A stretch of 43,278 nt of DNA from an uncultured Acetatifactor sp. (GTDB lineage: Bacteria > Bacillota > Clostridia > Lachnospirales > Lachnospiraceae): contig CAJULV010000016.1 in assembly GCA_910587555.1 (NCBI GenBank), positions 31,014 to 74,291 of the forward strand. The letters are read 5' to 3'. Both the position numbers and the translations under genes were made by a program. Every line of letters begins with the position of its first letter. Position 1 is the stretch's first letter. Below, piece by piece: positions 32,799 through 41,738 of the stretch. Below the pieces are notes generated by a model. It was not told where the DNA came from. It did not search any database and saw only the letters and a program-made list of their open reading frames with translations.

Positions 32799-33749
32799 GT
32801 GGAAGCGTTGAGAAATAGGCCTTATTTGGTCATGGATGAGGTAAAGAAAGTAATAATGGGCAAGGATGACTGCATAGAGAAGGTAATGGCAGCCATTCTT
32901 GCAAGAGGGAATGTACTGTTGGAGGACGTGCCCGGAGTGGGTAAGACAGAGATGGCAATTGCCTTTTCAAAAGCCTGCGGGCTGAAGTCCAACCGGGTAC
33001 AGTTTACGCCGGATGTGATGCCGGCGGATATTACGGGATTTTCCATGTATCGGAAGGAGACGGAGAGTTTCGTGTATCGTCCGGGAGCCGTCATGTGCAA
33101 TTTGCTGCTGGCGGACGAGATTAACAGAACCTCCCCGAAGACCCAGTCGGCCCTTCTGGAGGTCATGGAGGAAGGAAATGTGACGGTAGACGGTGTTACC
33201 AGACAGGTGCCCCGTCCTTTTATCGTACTGGCAACCCAGAATCCGGTGGGCTCGTTCGGTACTCAGAGGCTGCCGGAGGCCCAGATGGACAGATTTCTGA
33301 TCTGTGTCAGCATGGGTTACCCGGAACCGGAGGATGAGATTGCCATGCTGAAGAGCCGTCACAGGGGCCGGCCTCTGGATGGAATCATGCCGGTAATCAG
33401 CGGCGAGGAGCTTCTCGCCATGCAGGACGAGACGGAAGCCGTCTTTATTCACGATGCGCTTTACAAATATATGACAATGCTGTCGGTTGCTACCAGGGAG
33501 CATGAAATGCTGGAGCTGGGAATGAGTCCCCGGGGAACGCTGGCGCTTGGGAAGATGGCAAGGGCGTATGCCTATATATGCGGAAGGAACTACTGTGTGC
33601 CGAAAGATGTGAAAAAGGCGCTTTCCGATGTGGGAGTTCACCGGATTCGGCTGAGCCAGAAGGCCGGGATCGGCGGGAAGCGGCCGGTGGATATCCTGGA
33701 AGAGGTGCTGGAGCGGGTGAAGGAACCCAGGCTGGGCGAGAAAGTATGA
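32799..33749 (+). CDS. MoxR-family AAA+ ATPase
   Basis: A 316-residue AAA+ ATPase. Walker A is at 45-50 (PGVGKT), Walker B LLLADEINR follows, then TQSALLEVMEEGNVTVDG and the C-terminal lid domain with MSPRGTLALGKMARAYA. MoxR proteins act as chaperones for partner proteins with VWA or DUF58 domains. Here a DUF58 protein overlaps it by 4 nt (ATGA) and a transglutaminase follows, the classic MoxR/DUF58/TGase set. The start is GTG 32799 with GGGAGGGAG upstream. ATG 32832 is unlikely. Confidence 0.93.
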   Translation: MEALRNRPYLVMDEVKKVIMGKDDCIEKVMAAILARGNVLLEDVPGVGKTEMAIAFSKACGLKSNRVQFTPDVMPADITGFSMYRKETESFVYRPGAVMCNLLLADEINRTSPKTQSALLEVMEEGNVTVDGVTRQVPRPFIVLATQNPVGSFGTQRLPEAQMDRFLICVSMGYPEPEDEIAMLKSRHRGRPLDGIMPVISGEELLAMQDETEAVFIHDALYKYMTMLSVATREHEMLELGMSPRGTLALGKMARAYAYICGRNYCVPKDVKKALSDVGVHRIRLSQKAGIGGKRPVDILEEVLERVKEPRLGEKV

Positions 33750-34747
33750 TTAGGAGAAGATTTTGTTACCTGCTGCTTTTGGCGGCAGGCAGTTATTTTA
33801 TTATGCTCTATGATTTTCAGGGACTTCGTTTTCTGTTTGGCTGCGTTATCTGTATTCCCCTTGTCTCCTTTCTGTTTTTGATTCCTGTCTGTTTCGGCTG
33901 CAGCGTCCGGCTGGAAGCGGGGGAAGAGGTCGTGCTGCGCGGTGAAACTCTGAAGACAAGGGTGACGGTGACAAATAAGGGACTGCTTCCCGTGCCCGGG
34001 GTATTCGTGGAACTGTGCTGGAAGATGCCCGGGGACAGGGAAGTGAGAGTGAGGGAACGGCTTTGCGGCATGGGCATGAGGGAGAGCGAGGAATTCATCC
34101 CGGAGGTGCAGGCCATGCACTGCGGGGTGGCATCGCTGGTGCTGGCCAGGGTGAGCGTATATGACTATCTGGGTATTTTCCGGCTTCCTGCAGGGAGAAA
34201 GCAAAGCGCCCGAGTCTGTATTATGCCGGTGGTTTCTCCGGTTTCCTCCGCAGTGGAGACAGCATATTCACAGGTTCTTCAGGGAAGCGGCGGGGAGCGG
34301 GAAGGCGATATGCTGCTGCGGGATTTTCAACCCGGAGACAGTCTGCATCGTGTCTACTGGAAGCTGATGGCAAAGGGCGGGGAGCTGCAGGTCAGGGATT
34401 TTGAGCGGAGCAGTTCCGTAAGCCTGTTTTTAAATTTTTCCGACGAATTGGGAGCGGAGGCGGAGAGACAGGACAGATTCCTGGACAAAGCGGCATCCCT
34501 TCTCTATTTTTTTGCCGAGGAATGCCGGATGTCCACGGGGGTATCTGCGGAAGTAATATGGCGTCAGGGAACTGCCTTTTTCAGATGTCCCCTGCAGGAC
34601 GGCGGGGCTGTACAGGCATGGATTTGTGCATTTCTGCGAGGGGAGTCCTGTGGGACGGCGCTTTTGGAGGAGGAAGCGCCCCTTCCGGAACAGGGATGGC
34701 ATCTGGACGAGGACTGCAGGCTGTATTTCGGAGGGCAAAGTGTGTGA
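33746..34747 (+). CDS. DUF58 (VWA-related) membrane protein
   Basis: A 333-residue protein with two N-terminal membrane helices (about 6-22 and 28-47) and a soluble region. The DUF58 signature appears as LHRVYWKLMAKGGELQVRDF, the family's RxxxWKxxAxxxxLxVR pattern. The C-terminal half is distantly related to von Willebrand A domains. Such proteins work with MoxR ATPases and membrane transglutaminases, with no settled function. ATG 33746 overlaps the MoxR stop. The open frame starts far upstream (33578) but lies within MoxR. Confidence 0.9.
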   Translation: MIRRRFCYLLLLAAGSYFIMLYDFQGLRFLFGCVICIPLVSFLFLIPVCFGCSVRLEAGEEVVLRGETLKTRVTVTNKGLLPVPGVFVELCWKMPGDREVRVRERLCGMGMRESEEFIPEVQAMHCGVASLVLARVSVYDYLGIFRLPAGRKQSARVCIMPVVSPVSSAVETAYSQVLQGSGGEREGDMLLRDFQPGDSLHRVYWKLMAKGGELQVRDFERSSSVSLFLNFSDELGAEAERQDRFLDKAASLLYFFAEECRMSTGVSAEVIWRQGTAFFRCPLQDGGAVQAWICAFLRGESCGTALLEEEAPLPEQGWHLDEDCRLYFGGQSV

Positions 34748-37410
34748 AGAACTTTCAGGGCGGCCAGGAGGGGAAGCCAGCCCCCTTCACAGGTTTGCGG
34801 AGAAGTTCCGAGCGGCACACGGTTCTGCGCCGACTGTCCGTCGGGAACGGTGCCGGCATGAGGAATGTGCGTATGAAGAGTGAAAAAAAGCGTATTGAGG
34901 GGGCTTTTACTCCGGCAGGATATCTGTCCGACATTGTGCTGCTGTTTGTGAACAGTGTGGGTTTTGCGGGGGCACTGACGGAGATTCTGGAGATACCCTG
35001 GAAGGAAATCGGAAGGAAAGATGCCTTACCCGGTCTGCAGCCCGTTCTGTTTTGGGGGGTGCTGCTGCTGATTTGTGCGGCTGCGGTGCTGATCAGGAGC
35101 GGGAGCAGCGGGAAAAAAGTAATGGTACGTGCGGCGGTGTGTGCCGTGCTGTATATTTTACTGGGAGCAGTCTTTCGGGAAGCGCTGTTCAGGGGACTTT
35201 CCATGGCACTGACGGACGCTGTGGAGAATCTGAACGAGTATTATCAGTTTCATATTGCATGGTCGGATTTGTGGCTGCGGAAGGGAACCGGATGGAGTGT
35301 GGGAATGCGCACGCTGGCAATGACATGCGGCGTGCTGTATGTGCTGTTTCCGCTGGAAGTGCTGGCAGGCATTTTCGGACGATATGACAGGGGATTCTGC
35401 CTGATTGTGGGAAATGCAATGTGGTTTACACTCGCCTGCGCCTGCAACCGGTTCCCGGGATTCTTCTTTCTCGCGCTCTGCGTGGCGGGGGCGGTAGCAA
35501 CTTTGGTGCAGAAGGATTTCAGGAAGCACCCCGGGAGGGGATTTGCAGTGGCGGTGTGTGCCGCTGCGCTGACCGGATTGCCCATGGCGGCGGTATATCA
35601 TTTTTTCCTGCCCGCATTGGACAGGCAGTATGAGGAAATGCTGGAGCGCAGGGCGGAATTCTACAGGCTTGTCAATGAGGAGTGGATTCCGGAGATAAAA
35701 AGCATCCTCCCTGCAGGCGGATTCGGAACGGGTGTGGATGTGACAGGAGAACTGGGACGAAAACATTTGTTCACATATACGTCGGCGGATATGTACCGCG
35801 TGACGGTGGATGAGAAGCCCCAGGGGGCAATGTACCTGAAAGGTTTCGCAGGCGGAGAATATGGGGAAAAGGAATGGCTGGCGCAGGAAGACAGGGAACT
35901 GGAGGACTATTACAGGGCACAGGGGATGGAGCTGCCCGGAAATTACGGAGAACTGGCAAATATCAGCTATGAGGCGGCCAAAGTGCTGCAGCATCATGCG
36001 GAACCGGCACATATACGGATTGAAGAACTGGGAGGGCGGGGAAGCTATTGCATTTACCCTTACGGCGCATTGCTGACGGAAGATTTTCAAGTCCATGGCG
36101 ACGGGAGGGTGGTGCGAAAAGACAGTATATATGAATTTGCGTATTATTTTCTGTCCGGTTTCGGCGGCCGGAGTGTACTGGACGGAAACCTGGCTGAAGA
36201 GGAGCAGAATTACCGGCAGTATGCCTATGATCATTTTCTTGCATATCCGGAGGAAGCGCTGCCCCGGCTGACGGCATGGCTGAAGGAGGCGGATATCCGC
36301 ACGGACAATGTCTATGTATGCGCCATGGACCTGATTCAGCTTCTTGACAGACAGGCAGTGTATAATCTGGATGCGGGGAACAATCCTTCGGGAACCGATT
36401 TTGTGGAGTACTTCCTGTTTGACAGCCGGGAGGGATACTGTATGCACTTTGCGTCGGCAGGGGTGCTTGCGCTGCGGTATTTCGGAATACCGGCCCGATA
36501 TGTCACCGGCTATACGGTTTCCCCTTCCGATTTTGTCCGGGATGCCGGCGGGGATTTTACCGCGGTGCTCACAGGGAGGCAGGCACATGCCTGGGCGGAG
36601 GTTTACCTGGATGCCATCGGCTGGGTGCCTGTGGAGATGACGCCGGGTGCTGTGGCGTTTCCGGAGGACAACCGGTTGGAGCAATTGGGTCAGGTGGGGC
36701 GCCTGGCGGGGCAGGGATTAATGCTGTCGGAAAACGAAGAACTGTGGCAGCAGGATAAGCTGACTTGGCAGAACGACGCGTCTGATACAGGGGAAGACGG
36801 GGAAGTGACAACGCCGGAAGGCAGCCTGGCGGATATTCAGGTGGCGGAAAACGGAAATCAACATGTGTTGGGGGAAGGGACGGAGCAGGTGGCGGATAAA
36901 ACGGAGGATATACCGGATGCAGATGCGGATGCCGGTATGCAGCAGATGTCTGGGGCTGCAGGAAAAACCCTGCCGCTTGTAAGTGGAACGGGATTTCGTA
37001 TATTTATGGGTGTGCTGGCGATTTTTATGCTGCTGGGCGCCCTGGTATGTCTGGAAAAATGGGACGAAAGCCGGCGCAGGGATCTGTTTAGCCGGGCAGA
37101 CAGGAGGGAACGTATATTTCTGCTTTACCGGAATTTCAGGAACATATTCCAGCTTGCGGGGTACGGACGGGAAATGGATGTGGACGGGACAGAATTCCGG
37201 CAGATACTCCTGGATTTATACGGGGTAAGCGATGCGGAATATGCTGCGTTCTGCCGTATCCTGGAGAAGAACAGCTTCGGAAAGGAAGAACCTTCGGAAG
37301 AAGAACTCCGGGAAGTGCGTTTCCTGTATGACAGACTGACAAAAGAAGCATACGGACGGGCGGCATTTTACATAAAACCGCTGATCAGAAGATATCAAAG
37401 CTGTGTGTGA
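34744..37410 (+). CDS. Transglutaminase-like membrane protein
   Basis: An 888-residue protein. The N-terminal half has about six membrane helices. An extracellular region follows, with a transglutaminase core: C566 in EGYCMHFASAGVLALRYF, H615 in RQAHAWAEVY, and E631 in GWVPVEMTPG where the classical triad has Asp. A low-complexity acidic linker (about 670-745) leads to one last helix and a C-terminal domain. This is the TgpA/YebA-type layout, possibly acting on envelope proteins or peptides. I chose GTG 34744, which overlaps the DUF58 stop (GTGA) and has GGAGGG 8 nt upstream. The next ATGs (34858, 34873) have poor ribosome sites. Confidence 0.88.
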   Translation: MKNFQGGQEGKPAPFTGLRRSSERHTVLRRLSVGNGAGMRNVRMKSEKKRIEGAFTPAGYLSDIVLLFVNSVGFAGALTEILEIPWKEIGRKDALPGLQPVLFWGVLLLICAAAVLIRSGSSGKKVMVRAAVCAVLYILLGAVFREALFRGLSMALTDAVENLNEYYQFHIAWSDLWLRKGTGWSVGMRTLAMTCGVLYVLFPLEVLAGIFGRYDRGFCLIVGNAMWFTLACACNRFPGFFFLALCVAGAVATLVQKDFRKHPGRGFAVAVCAAALTGLPMAAVYHFFLPALDRQYEEMLERRAEFYRLVNEEWIPEIKSILPAGGFGTGVDVTGELGRKHLFTYTSADMYRVTVDEKPQGAMYLKGFAGGEYGEKEWLAQEDRELEDYYRAQGMELPGNYGELANISYEAAKVLQHHAEPAHIRIEELGGRGSYCIYPYGALLTEDFQVHGDGRVVRKDSIYEFAYYFLSGFGGRSVLDGNLAEEEQNYRQYAYDHFLAYPEEALPRLTAWLKEADIRTDNVYVCAMDLIQLLDRQAVYNLDAGNNPSGTDFVEYFLFDSREGYCMHFASAGVLALRYFGIPARYVTGYTVSPSDFVRDAGGDFTAVLTGRQAHAWAEVYLDAIGWVPVEMTPGAVAFPEDNRLEQLGQVGRLAGQGLMLSENEELWQQDKLTWQNDASDTGEDGEVTTPEGSLADIQVAENGNQHVLGEGTEQVADKTEDIPDADADAGMQQMSGAAGKTLPLVSGTGFRIFMGVLAIFMLLGALVCLEKWDESRRRDLFSRADRRERIFLLYRNFRNIFQLAGYGREMDVDGTEFRQILLDLYGVSDAEYAAFCRILEKNSFGKEEPSEEELREVRFLYDRLTKEAYGRAAFYIKPLIRRYQSCV

Positions 37411-37487
37411 AGGAGCCGCGCAGATAGGGATATATCCGGGTGATATTGCCCTTTCGGGTTGCCGGAACCAAATATAGGAGAAAAGAG

Positions 37488-38945
37488 ATGCTGGCTGTAG
37501 AGTTGAACAGAGCGAATTATGAATATGATGTGCATTCCCTTGTGAAGGCTTTCTATCCGGAGGAACAGGTCAGCGTGCTGACGTCTGAGATGGGGGAAGC
37601 GAAGAGAGAAAGCCTGAAAGCGGATATCCGTATCCGGATTCTGCTGGAAGAATGCGGGGCGTCCGTCAGGGTGGACGGGGCAGATTACCATTGGGATTTC
37701 ACAGAGAATCAGGAATTCAAATACGGATTTAAATGCTTTCTGTACCGTGTGCTGAGTCAGGCAACAGGAAGGAAGCTTCCCTGGGGAAATCTCACGGGAA
37801 TTCGCCCTACAAAGATTGCCTATCAGCTGTTGGAAGAAGGAAAAAGCGGGCAGGAAATTGTGGAATATTACAGGGAAAAGTATTATGTCAGTGCGGAAAA
37901 AGCAGAACTTTCCGTGGATATTGCCCGGAGGGAAAGGGCGCTTTTAAGGACGGTCAGCCACCACAGAAAGGGGGGAGAGGACAACGGATACAGTCTCTAT
38001 ATTGGAATTCCTTTCTGCCCCACAACCTGCCTGTACTGCTCCTTTACCTCCTTTCCTGTCAGCGGCTATCGAAAGCTTGTAGATGCCTATGTTGACTGTC
38101 TGATTCGGGAGCTGGAATATGCGGCAGAATGCTGCAGGGGGAAGATTCTGGATACTGTCTATGTCGGCGGCGGTACGCCTACCACCCTGGAGCCGGAGCA
38201 GATGGACAGGCTTCTGGCAAGGCTGAAGGCCCTGTTTGATTTTTCTGCGGTGAAGGAATTTACCGTGGAAGCCGGGCGGGCTGACAGCATTACGGAGGCT
38301 AAGCTGCAAGTGCTTAGAAAGCATGGGGTCAGCCGGATTTCCATCAATCCCCAGACGATGAACCAGGAGACGCTGGATTACATAGGCAGAAGGGCCTCTG
38401 TGGAACAGGTGCAGCAGGCATATGGGCTGGCAAGGGAAATGGGGTTCGACAATATCAATATGGACCTGATCCTGGGGCTTCCGGGGGAGGGAGAGAAGGA
38501 AGTACAGCATACTTTGGACATGGTGGAAGAGATGGCGCCGGACAGCCTTACAGTGCATTCCCTGGCCGTTAAAAGGGCATCCCGCCTGAACCAGATGGTG
38601 CAGGAAACCGGGACTCATATGCTGCGCAATACGGATGAAACAATGAGGATAGCCGAGGAGGGAGCGAGGCGCCTGGGGCTGGTTCCCTACTATCTCTACC
38701 GTCAGAAAAACATGTCGGGAAATTTCGAAAATGTGGGGTATGCGAAGGAGGGAAAACTGGGAATTTATAACATTCTGATCATGGAGGAGAAACAGACCAT
38801 AGTTGCCTGCGGTGCCGGTTCGATCAGCAAGAGAGTTTATCCTGACGGACGGATCGAGAGAAGTGAGAATGTGAAGGATGTAACTTCTTTTATAGAAAGA
38901 ATCGACGAAATGATTGATAGAAAACGGAAACTTCTTGAGGAATAA
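37488..38945 (+). CDS. hemZ: HemZ-type coproporphyrinogen dehydrogenase (radical SAM)
   Basis: A 485-residue radical-SAM enzyme of the HemN/HemW/HemZ group. The 4Fe-4S motif CPTTCLYC has Cys at 177, 181 and 184. YVGGGTPTTL, RISINPQTMNQETLD and GLPGEGEKEVQHTL follow. The ~165-residue N-terminal extension (from MLAVELNRANYEYDVHSL) is typical of HemZ. Whether it makes protoporphyrinogen or acts as a heme chaperone is not decided by sequence. The open frame starts at 37440, but ATG 37488 has GGAG at the right distance. A recombinase gene follows after 13 nt. Confidence 0.92.
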   Translation: MLAVELNRANYEYDVHSLVKAFYPEEQVSVLTSEMGEAKRESLKADIRIRILLEECGASVRVDGADYHWDFTENQEFKYGFKCFLYRVLSQATGRKLPWGNLTGIRPTKIAYQLLEEGKSGQEIVEYYREKYYVSAEKAELSVDIARRERALLRTVSHHRKGGEDNGYSLYIGIPFCPTTCLYCSFTSFPVSGYRKLVDAYVDCLIRELEYAAECCRGKILDTVYVGGGTPTTLEPEQMDRLLARLKALFDFSAVKEFTVEAGRADSITEAKLQVLRKHGVSRISINPQTMNQETLDYIGRRASVEQVQQAYGLAREMGFDNINMDLILGLPGEGEKEVQHTLDMVEEMAPDSLTVHSLAVKRASRLNQMVQETGTHMLRNTDETMRIAEEGARRLGLVPYYLYRQKNMSGNFENVGYAKEGKLGIYNILIMEEKQTIVACGAGSISKRVYPDGRIERSENVKDVTSFIERIDEMIDRKRKLLEE

Positions 38946-38958
38946 AAAGAGTTAAAAG

Positions 38959-39558
38959 ATGGGCGCTCAATATGGATATGTGCGTGTAAGTACAAATGAA
39001 CAGAATGAAGACAGACAGATAATAGCGTTGAATACGGCGCAGGTGCCGGAGGGGAACATTTATATGGACAAGCAGTCCGGCAAGGATTTTCGGCGGCCCA
39101 TGTACAGGCGCATGCTGAAGCGCCTGAAGCAGGATGATGTGCTGTATATCAAGAGCATTGACCGTCTGGGAAGAAATTACGAGGAAGTGCTGGAGCAGTG
39201 GAGAGTGCTGACCAAAGAGAAAAAGGTGGACATCGTGGTGCTGGACATGCCGCTGCTGGATACCAGGAGGGGTAAGGATCTGATGGGAACATTCTTAAGC
39301 GACATCGTACTGCAGGTGCTGTCCTTTGCGGCAGAAAACGAGCGAAAGAACATCAGGGAACGGCAGATGGAAGGCATAGAGGCGGCAAAGCGGCGCGGTG
39401 TCCGCTTCGGCAGGCCCCCCAAACCCACACCTGAAAATTTTGAGCAGGCCTGCGGGAAATGGGAGGCAGGGGAAATCACGGGGAGGGAGGCCGCTGTGGA
39501 ATGCAGTATGTCCACGTCTTCTTTCTATAGAAAGGCGGGAAGCAGGGAGAAGAGGTAA
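38959..39558 (+). CDS. Small serine recombinase (resolvase/invertase type)
   Basis: A 199-residue serine recombinase. The catalytic motif YGYVRVSTNEQNEDRQ has Ser11. The resolvase core includes IKSIDRLGRNYEEVLEQW, and the C-terminal helix-turn-helix is TGREAAVECSMSTSSFYRK. The size fits resolvases/invertases such as Hin. I see no transposase, inverted gene segment or plasmid gene nearby. There is no clear ribosome site: AAAGAG lies 8 nt before ATG 38959. It sits 13 nt after hemZ, so it may be coupled to it. Its target site is unknown. Confidence 0.9.
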   Translation: MGAQYGYVRVSTNEQNEDRQIIALNTAQVPEGNIYMDKQSGKDFRRPMYRRMLKRLKQDDVLYIKSIDRLGRNYEEVLEQWRVLTKEKKVDIVVLDMPLLDTRRGKDLMGTFLSDIVLQVLSFAAENERKNIRERQMEGIEAAKRRGVRFGRPPKPTPENFEQACGKWEAGEITGREAAVECSMSTSSFYRKAGSREKR

Positions 39559-39584
39559 TTCGTCTGCGCCGGTGGCCGGGCAGG

Positions 39585-40877
39585 TTATCCTTCGCCTTCC
39601 TCTTCGCTTTCAGGAACGGCCCTTACCGTAATGCCGTTTACGGATACACTGCCGTCCAGGGCGATTACAAGGCATTCTCTGCCGTCAATGTTGCGTGTCT
39701 CAATCAGATCCGTGCGGTCCGGACTCACCTTGATGACCACATCCGGCGTCTTGACCTCGAAGCTTCTGGTGTTCATGACATTGCTCATGAGCAGGGAAGT
39801 GTTTTCACCGGCGGTCTCGTCATAGCATCGGTCAAATTCTGACAGCTTGTCGTTGGAAACACCGCTGTCGGCAAGGATGGTCTTGACTTCATTTTTATCC
39901 AGGATCACGGGTTCCGGCGCTTCTTTGTGTTCTTCTGCCAGCTCCGTGAATCTGTCATGGATATTTTTCACCACTTCTATGCCGCAGTCTTCTCCCAGCG
40001 TATCCTCAATCAGCGCCTGGAAGGTCTCTTTCTGGCTGTCCGCGGACATCGGAAGTGGGCAGCCCAGGAGCTGTTCCACGAACGTCTCCCGCAGTTCTTC
40101 CGGATTTTTGGAATAGTAGAGGACACTGTGGATGTCTGAACTCCTGTCATTGAAGGCAGGGAACAGGAAGCCGCTCTCCGGAAGCGAGACCACCCAGTCG
40201 CGGTTGCGGTTGTGGAAGGTGTTCTCCTCCGCGTCATAACTCAAACCCGGTTTTGACAATTCTACAGGGCAGATGCAGGATAATATGTACTCATATATAT
40301 CGTCGGAAGCGTCGTCCATATCAATGCCGTCCGTAGTCCGTCCCGGCACGTCATAGACATCATGCACGATCAGGATCAGGTAATTGCCTACATACTCGTA
40401 GTTTTCGATGATTTTATCGTAGTACTGCTCCAGCAGGGCTTCGTCCTTCAGCTTGCTGTCCTTCAGGGCCATCAGAAACGCATGTGCATTGGGAATGCCG
40501 TCTGGAAGCGGGTCGTCGGGAAGAACGGCGCGCGGAAGGCTGTGGGCAGAGTCCGTATCCTCAGAAAGAGTATCCTCCGATGCGGCAGTACCCGACAGGG
40601 TGTCCCCACCCACGTCGCCGGCCCCTGCCATGCCGGCCATCTCCAGTGCCAGAGGAAAGTCCAGTGTCAGCAGGTTTTTTCCCAGAGAGCCGGACAGGAC
40701 TTTTCTCAGGATTTCAAAATACTTGAACATCTCCTCCTCGGGAAGTGCCAGAAATGCCTGTTTCAGCTCCGCCTTCTTATTTTTTTCCCCGTCCACATAA
40801 CAGCCGCAGATGCGGGTAATGGAGCAGTTTCTCGGTGTGAAAAGCTTCTTGATTTCGGATATGTCTTGTTTTGTCAT
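39585..40877 (-). CDS. DUF4317 protein
   Basis: A 430-residue soluble protein matching DUF4317, known from Lachnospiraceae and relatives, with no function assigned. It begins MTKQDISEIKKLFTPRNCS and has a Cys pair at ITRICGCYVDG. A Ser/Asp/Gly-rich stretch near 85-130 (GAGDVGGDTLSGTAASEDTL) is probably a linker and may vary in length. The C-terminus is mixed alpha/beta. The longest frame starts at 40907. I chose ATG 40877, preceded by GAGGT on the minus strand. It faces the recombinase gene convergently, 26 nt apart. Confidence 0.85.
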   Translation of the reverse strand: MTKQDISEIKKLFTPRNCSITRICGCYVDGEKNKKAELKQAFLALPEEEMFKYFEILRKVLSGSLGKNLLTLDFPLALEMAGMAGAGDVGGDTLSGTAASEDTLSEDTDSAHSLPRAVLPDDPLPDGIPNAHAFLMALKDSKLKDEALLEQYYDKIIENYEYVGNYLILIVHDVYDVPGRTTDGIDMDDASDDIYEYILSCICPVELSKPGLSYDAEENTFHNRNRDWVVSLPESGFLFPAFNDRSSDIHSVLYYSKNPEELRETFVEQLLGCPLPMSADSQKETFQALIEDTLGEDCGIEVVKNIHDRFTELAEEHKEAPEPVILDKNEVKTILADSGVSNDKLSEFDRCYDETAGENTSLLMSNVMNTRSFEVKTPDVVIKVSPDRTDLIETRNIDGRECLVIALDGSVSVNGITVRAVPESEEEGEG

Positions 40878-41010
40878 GGCTACCTCATATTTCATTCCCG
40901 CGGACAACGGCCGGGCCGCTGCAGGGCCGGCGGACGATGCCGCTGGATATTATATTTACTCACGACTAAGTATATACTAAAATTTATGGAAGGGCAAGTC
41001 CACAAATGGC

Positions 41011-41039
41011 TTGTAGTAAGAGAATTCTTGTGCTACTAT
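41011..41039 (+). promoter_or_regulatory. Promoter upstream of mscL
   Basis: TTGTAG (41011-41016), a 17-nt spacer and TACTAT (41034-41039). It leaves a leader of ~150 nt before mscL. The 317-nt gap between the DUF4317 start and mscL also has a GC-rich half (40900-40945), TATAAT on the minus strand near 40955 that may serve the DUF4317 gene, and no other gene. Confidence 0.6.
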
Positions 41040-41120
41040 TAGGTATGGCAACAAAGAGCTGCAGGTGAGAGGCAGAAGAATACTGCGTCTGAGAAAGGAA
41101 AGGCCTGTAGAGAGAGCCAT

Positions 41121-41198
41121 ATGGAACGGAAGGAAGACGGGTTTGTGGTAAAACGGGAAGCCGTTCGGGCCGGCAGAAGAAAAGCGGAGGGATTATGA
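41121..41198 (+). CDS. Possible 25-aa upstream ORF before mscL
   Basis: ATG 41121 with GAGAGAG upstream opens a 25-codon basic frame (MERKEDGFVVKREAVRAGRR…) that stops at TGA 41196-41198. This overlaps the mscL ATG (41195) as ATGA. The ribosome site of mscL lies inside it. It may be a leader peptide coupling mscL translation, or chance. I know of no counterpart. Confidence 0.3.
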   Translation: MERKEDGFVVKREAVRAGRRKAEGL

Positions 41199-41629
41199 GC
41201 AAGGGAAAAGGTTTTATTGCGGAATTTAAGAAATTTATCACTCGGGGCAATGTACTGGACATGGCGGTAGGCGTCATTGTGGGCGGTGCGTTTACGTCCA
41301 TCGTTACATCGCTGAACCAGGACATCCTCACTCCCGTTCTGGGGATTTTCGGAGGTACGGATTTTAGCTATCTCACGGTGACGCTGGGAAGCGGCGAGAA
41401 TGCACCGGTGCTGAATTACGGTAATTTTATTACGGCAGTTATCAATTTCCTGATTACGGCATTGGTTATTTTCTGCCTGATCAAGGGCATTAATGCCGTC
41501 GGGGACAGGATGAAGAAAAAGGAGGAGGCGCCTGCACCCACCACGAAGAAATGTCCTTATTGCCTGAGTGAGATTCCCCTGGAGGCTACAAGGTGTGCCC
41601 ACTGTACTTCTCATTTGGAGGAAGCGTGA
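41195..41629 (+). CDS. mscL: Large-conductance mechanosensitive channel MscL with zinc ribbon
   Basis: MscL opens under hypo-osmotic membrane tension. The 144 residues start FIAEFKKFITRGNVLDMAVGVIVGGAFTSIV (N-helix and TM1), with TM2 near 78-100 (NFITAVINFLITALVIFCLIKG). After the short cytoplasmic helix, this protein has an added zinc ribbon: Cys at 120, 123, 134 and 137 (CPYC…CAHC). Most MscL proteins end in a helical bundle without this. AGGAG-like CGGAGGG precedes ATG 41195. Confidence 0.94.
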   Translation: MSKGKGFIAEFKKFITRGNVLDMAVGVIVGGAFTSIVTSLNQDILTPVLGIFGGTDFSYLTVTLGSGENAPVLNYGNFITAVINFLITALVIFCLIKGINAVGDRMKKKEEAPAPTTKKCPYCLSEIPLEATRCAHCTSHLEEA

Positions 41630-41738
41630 AGGGAAAACTCAAACCTTTCCTGAGAAGCGGTACTGGCGGGAGAGTCCGGCAGATACGGATTTGACGGAAA
41701 TAACTCGGGGACTGAGGACAGAAAGAACAGGGAACATT

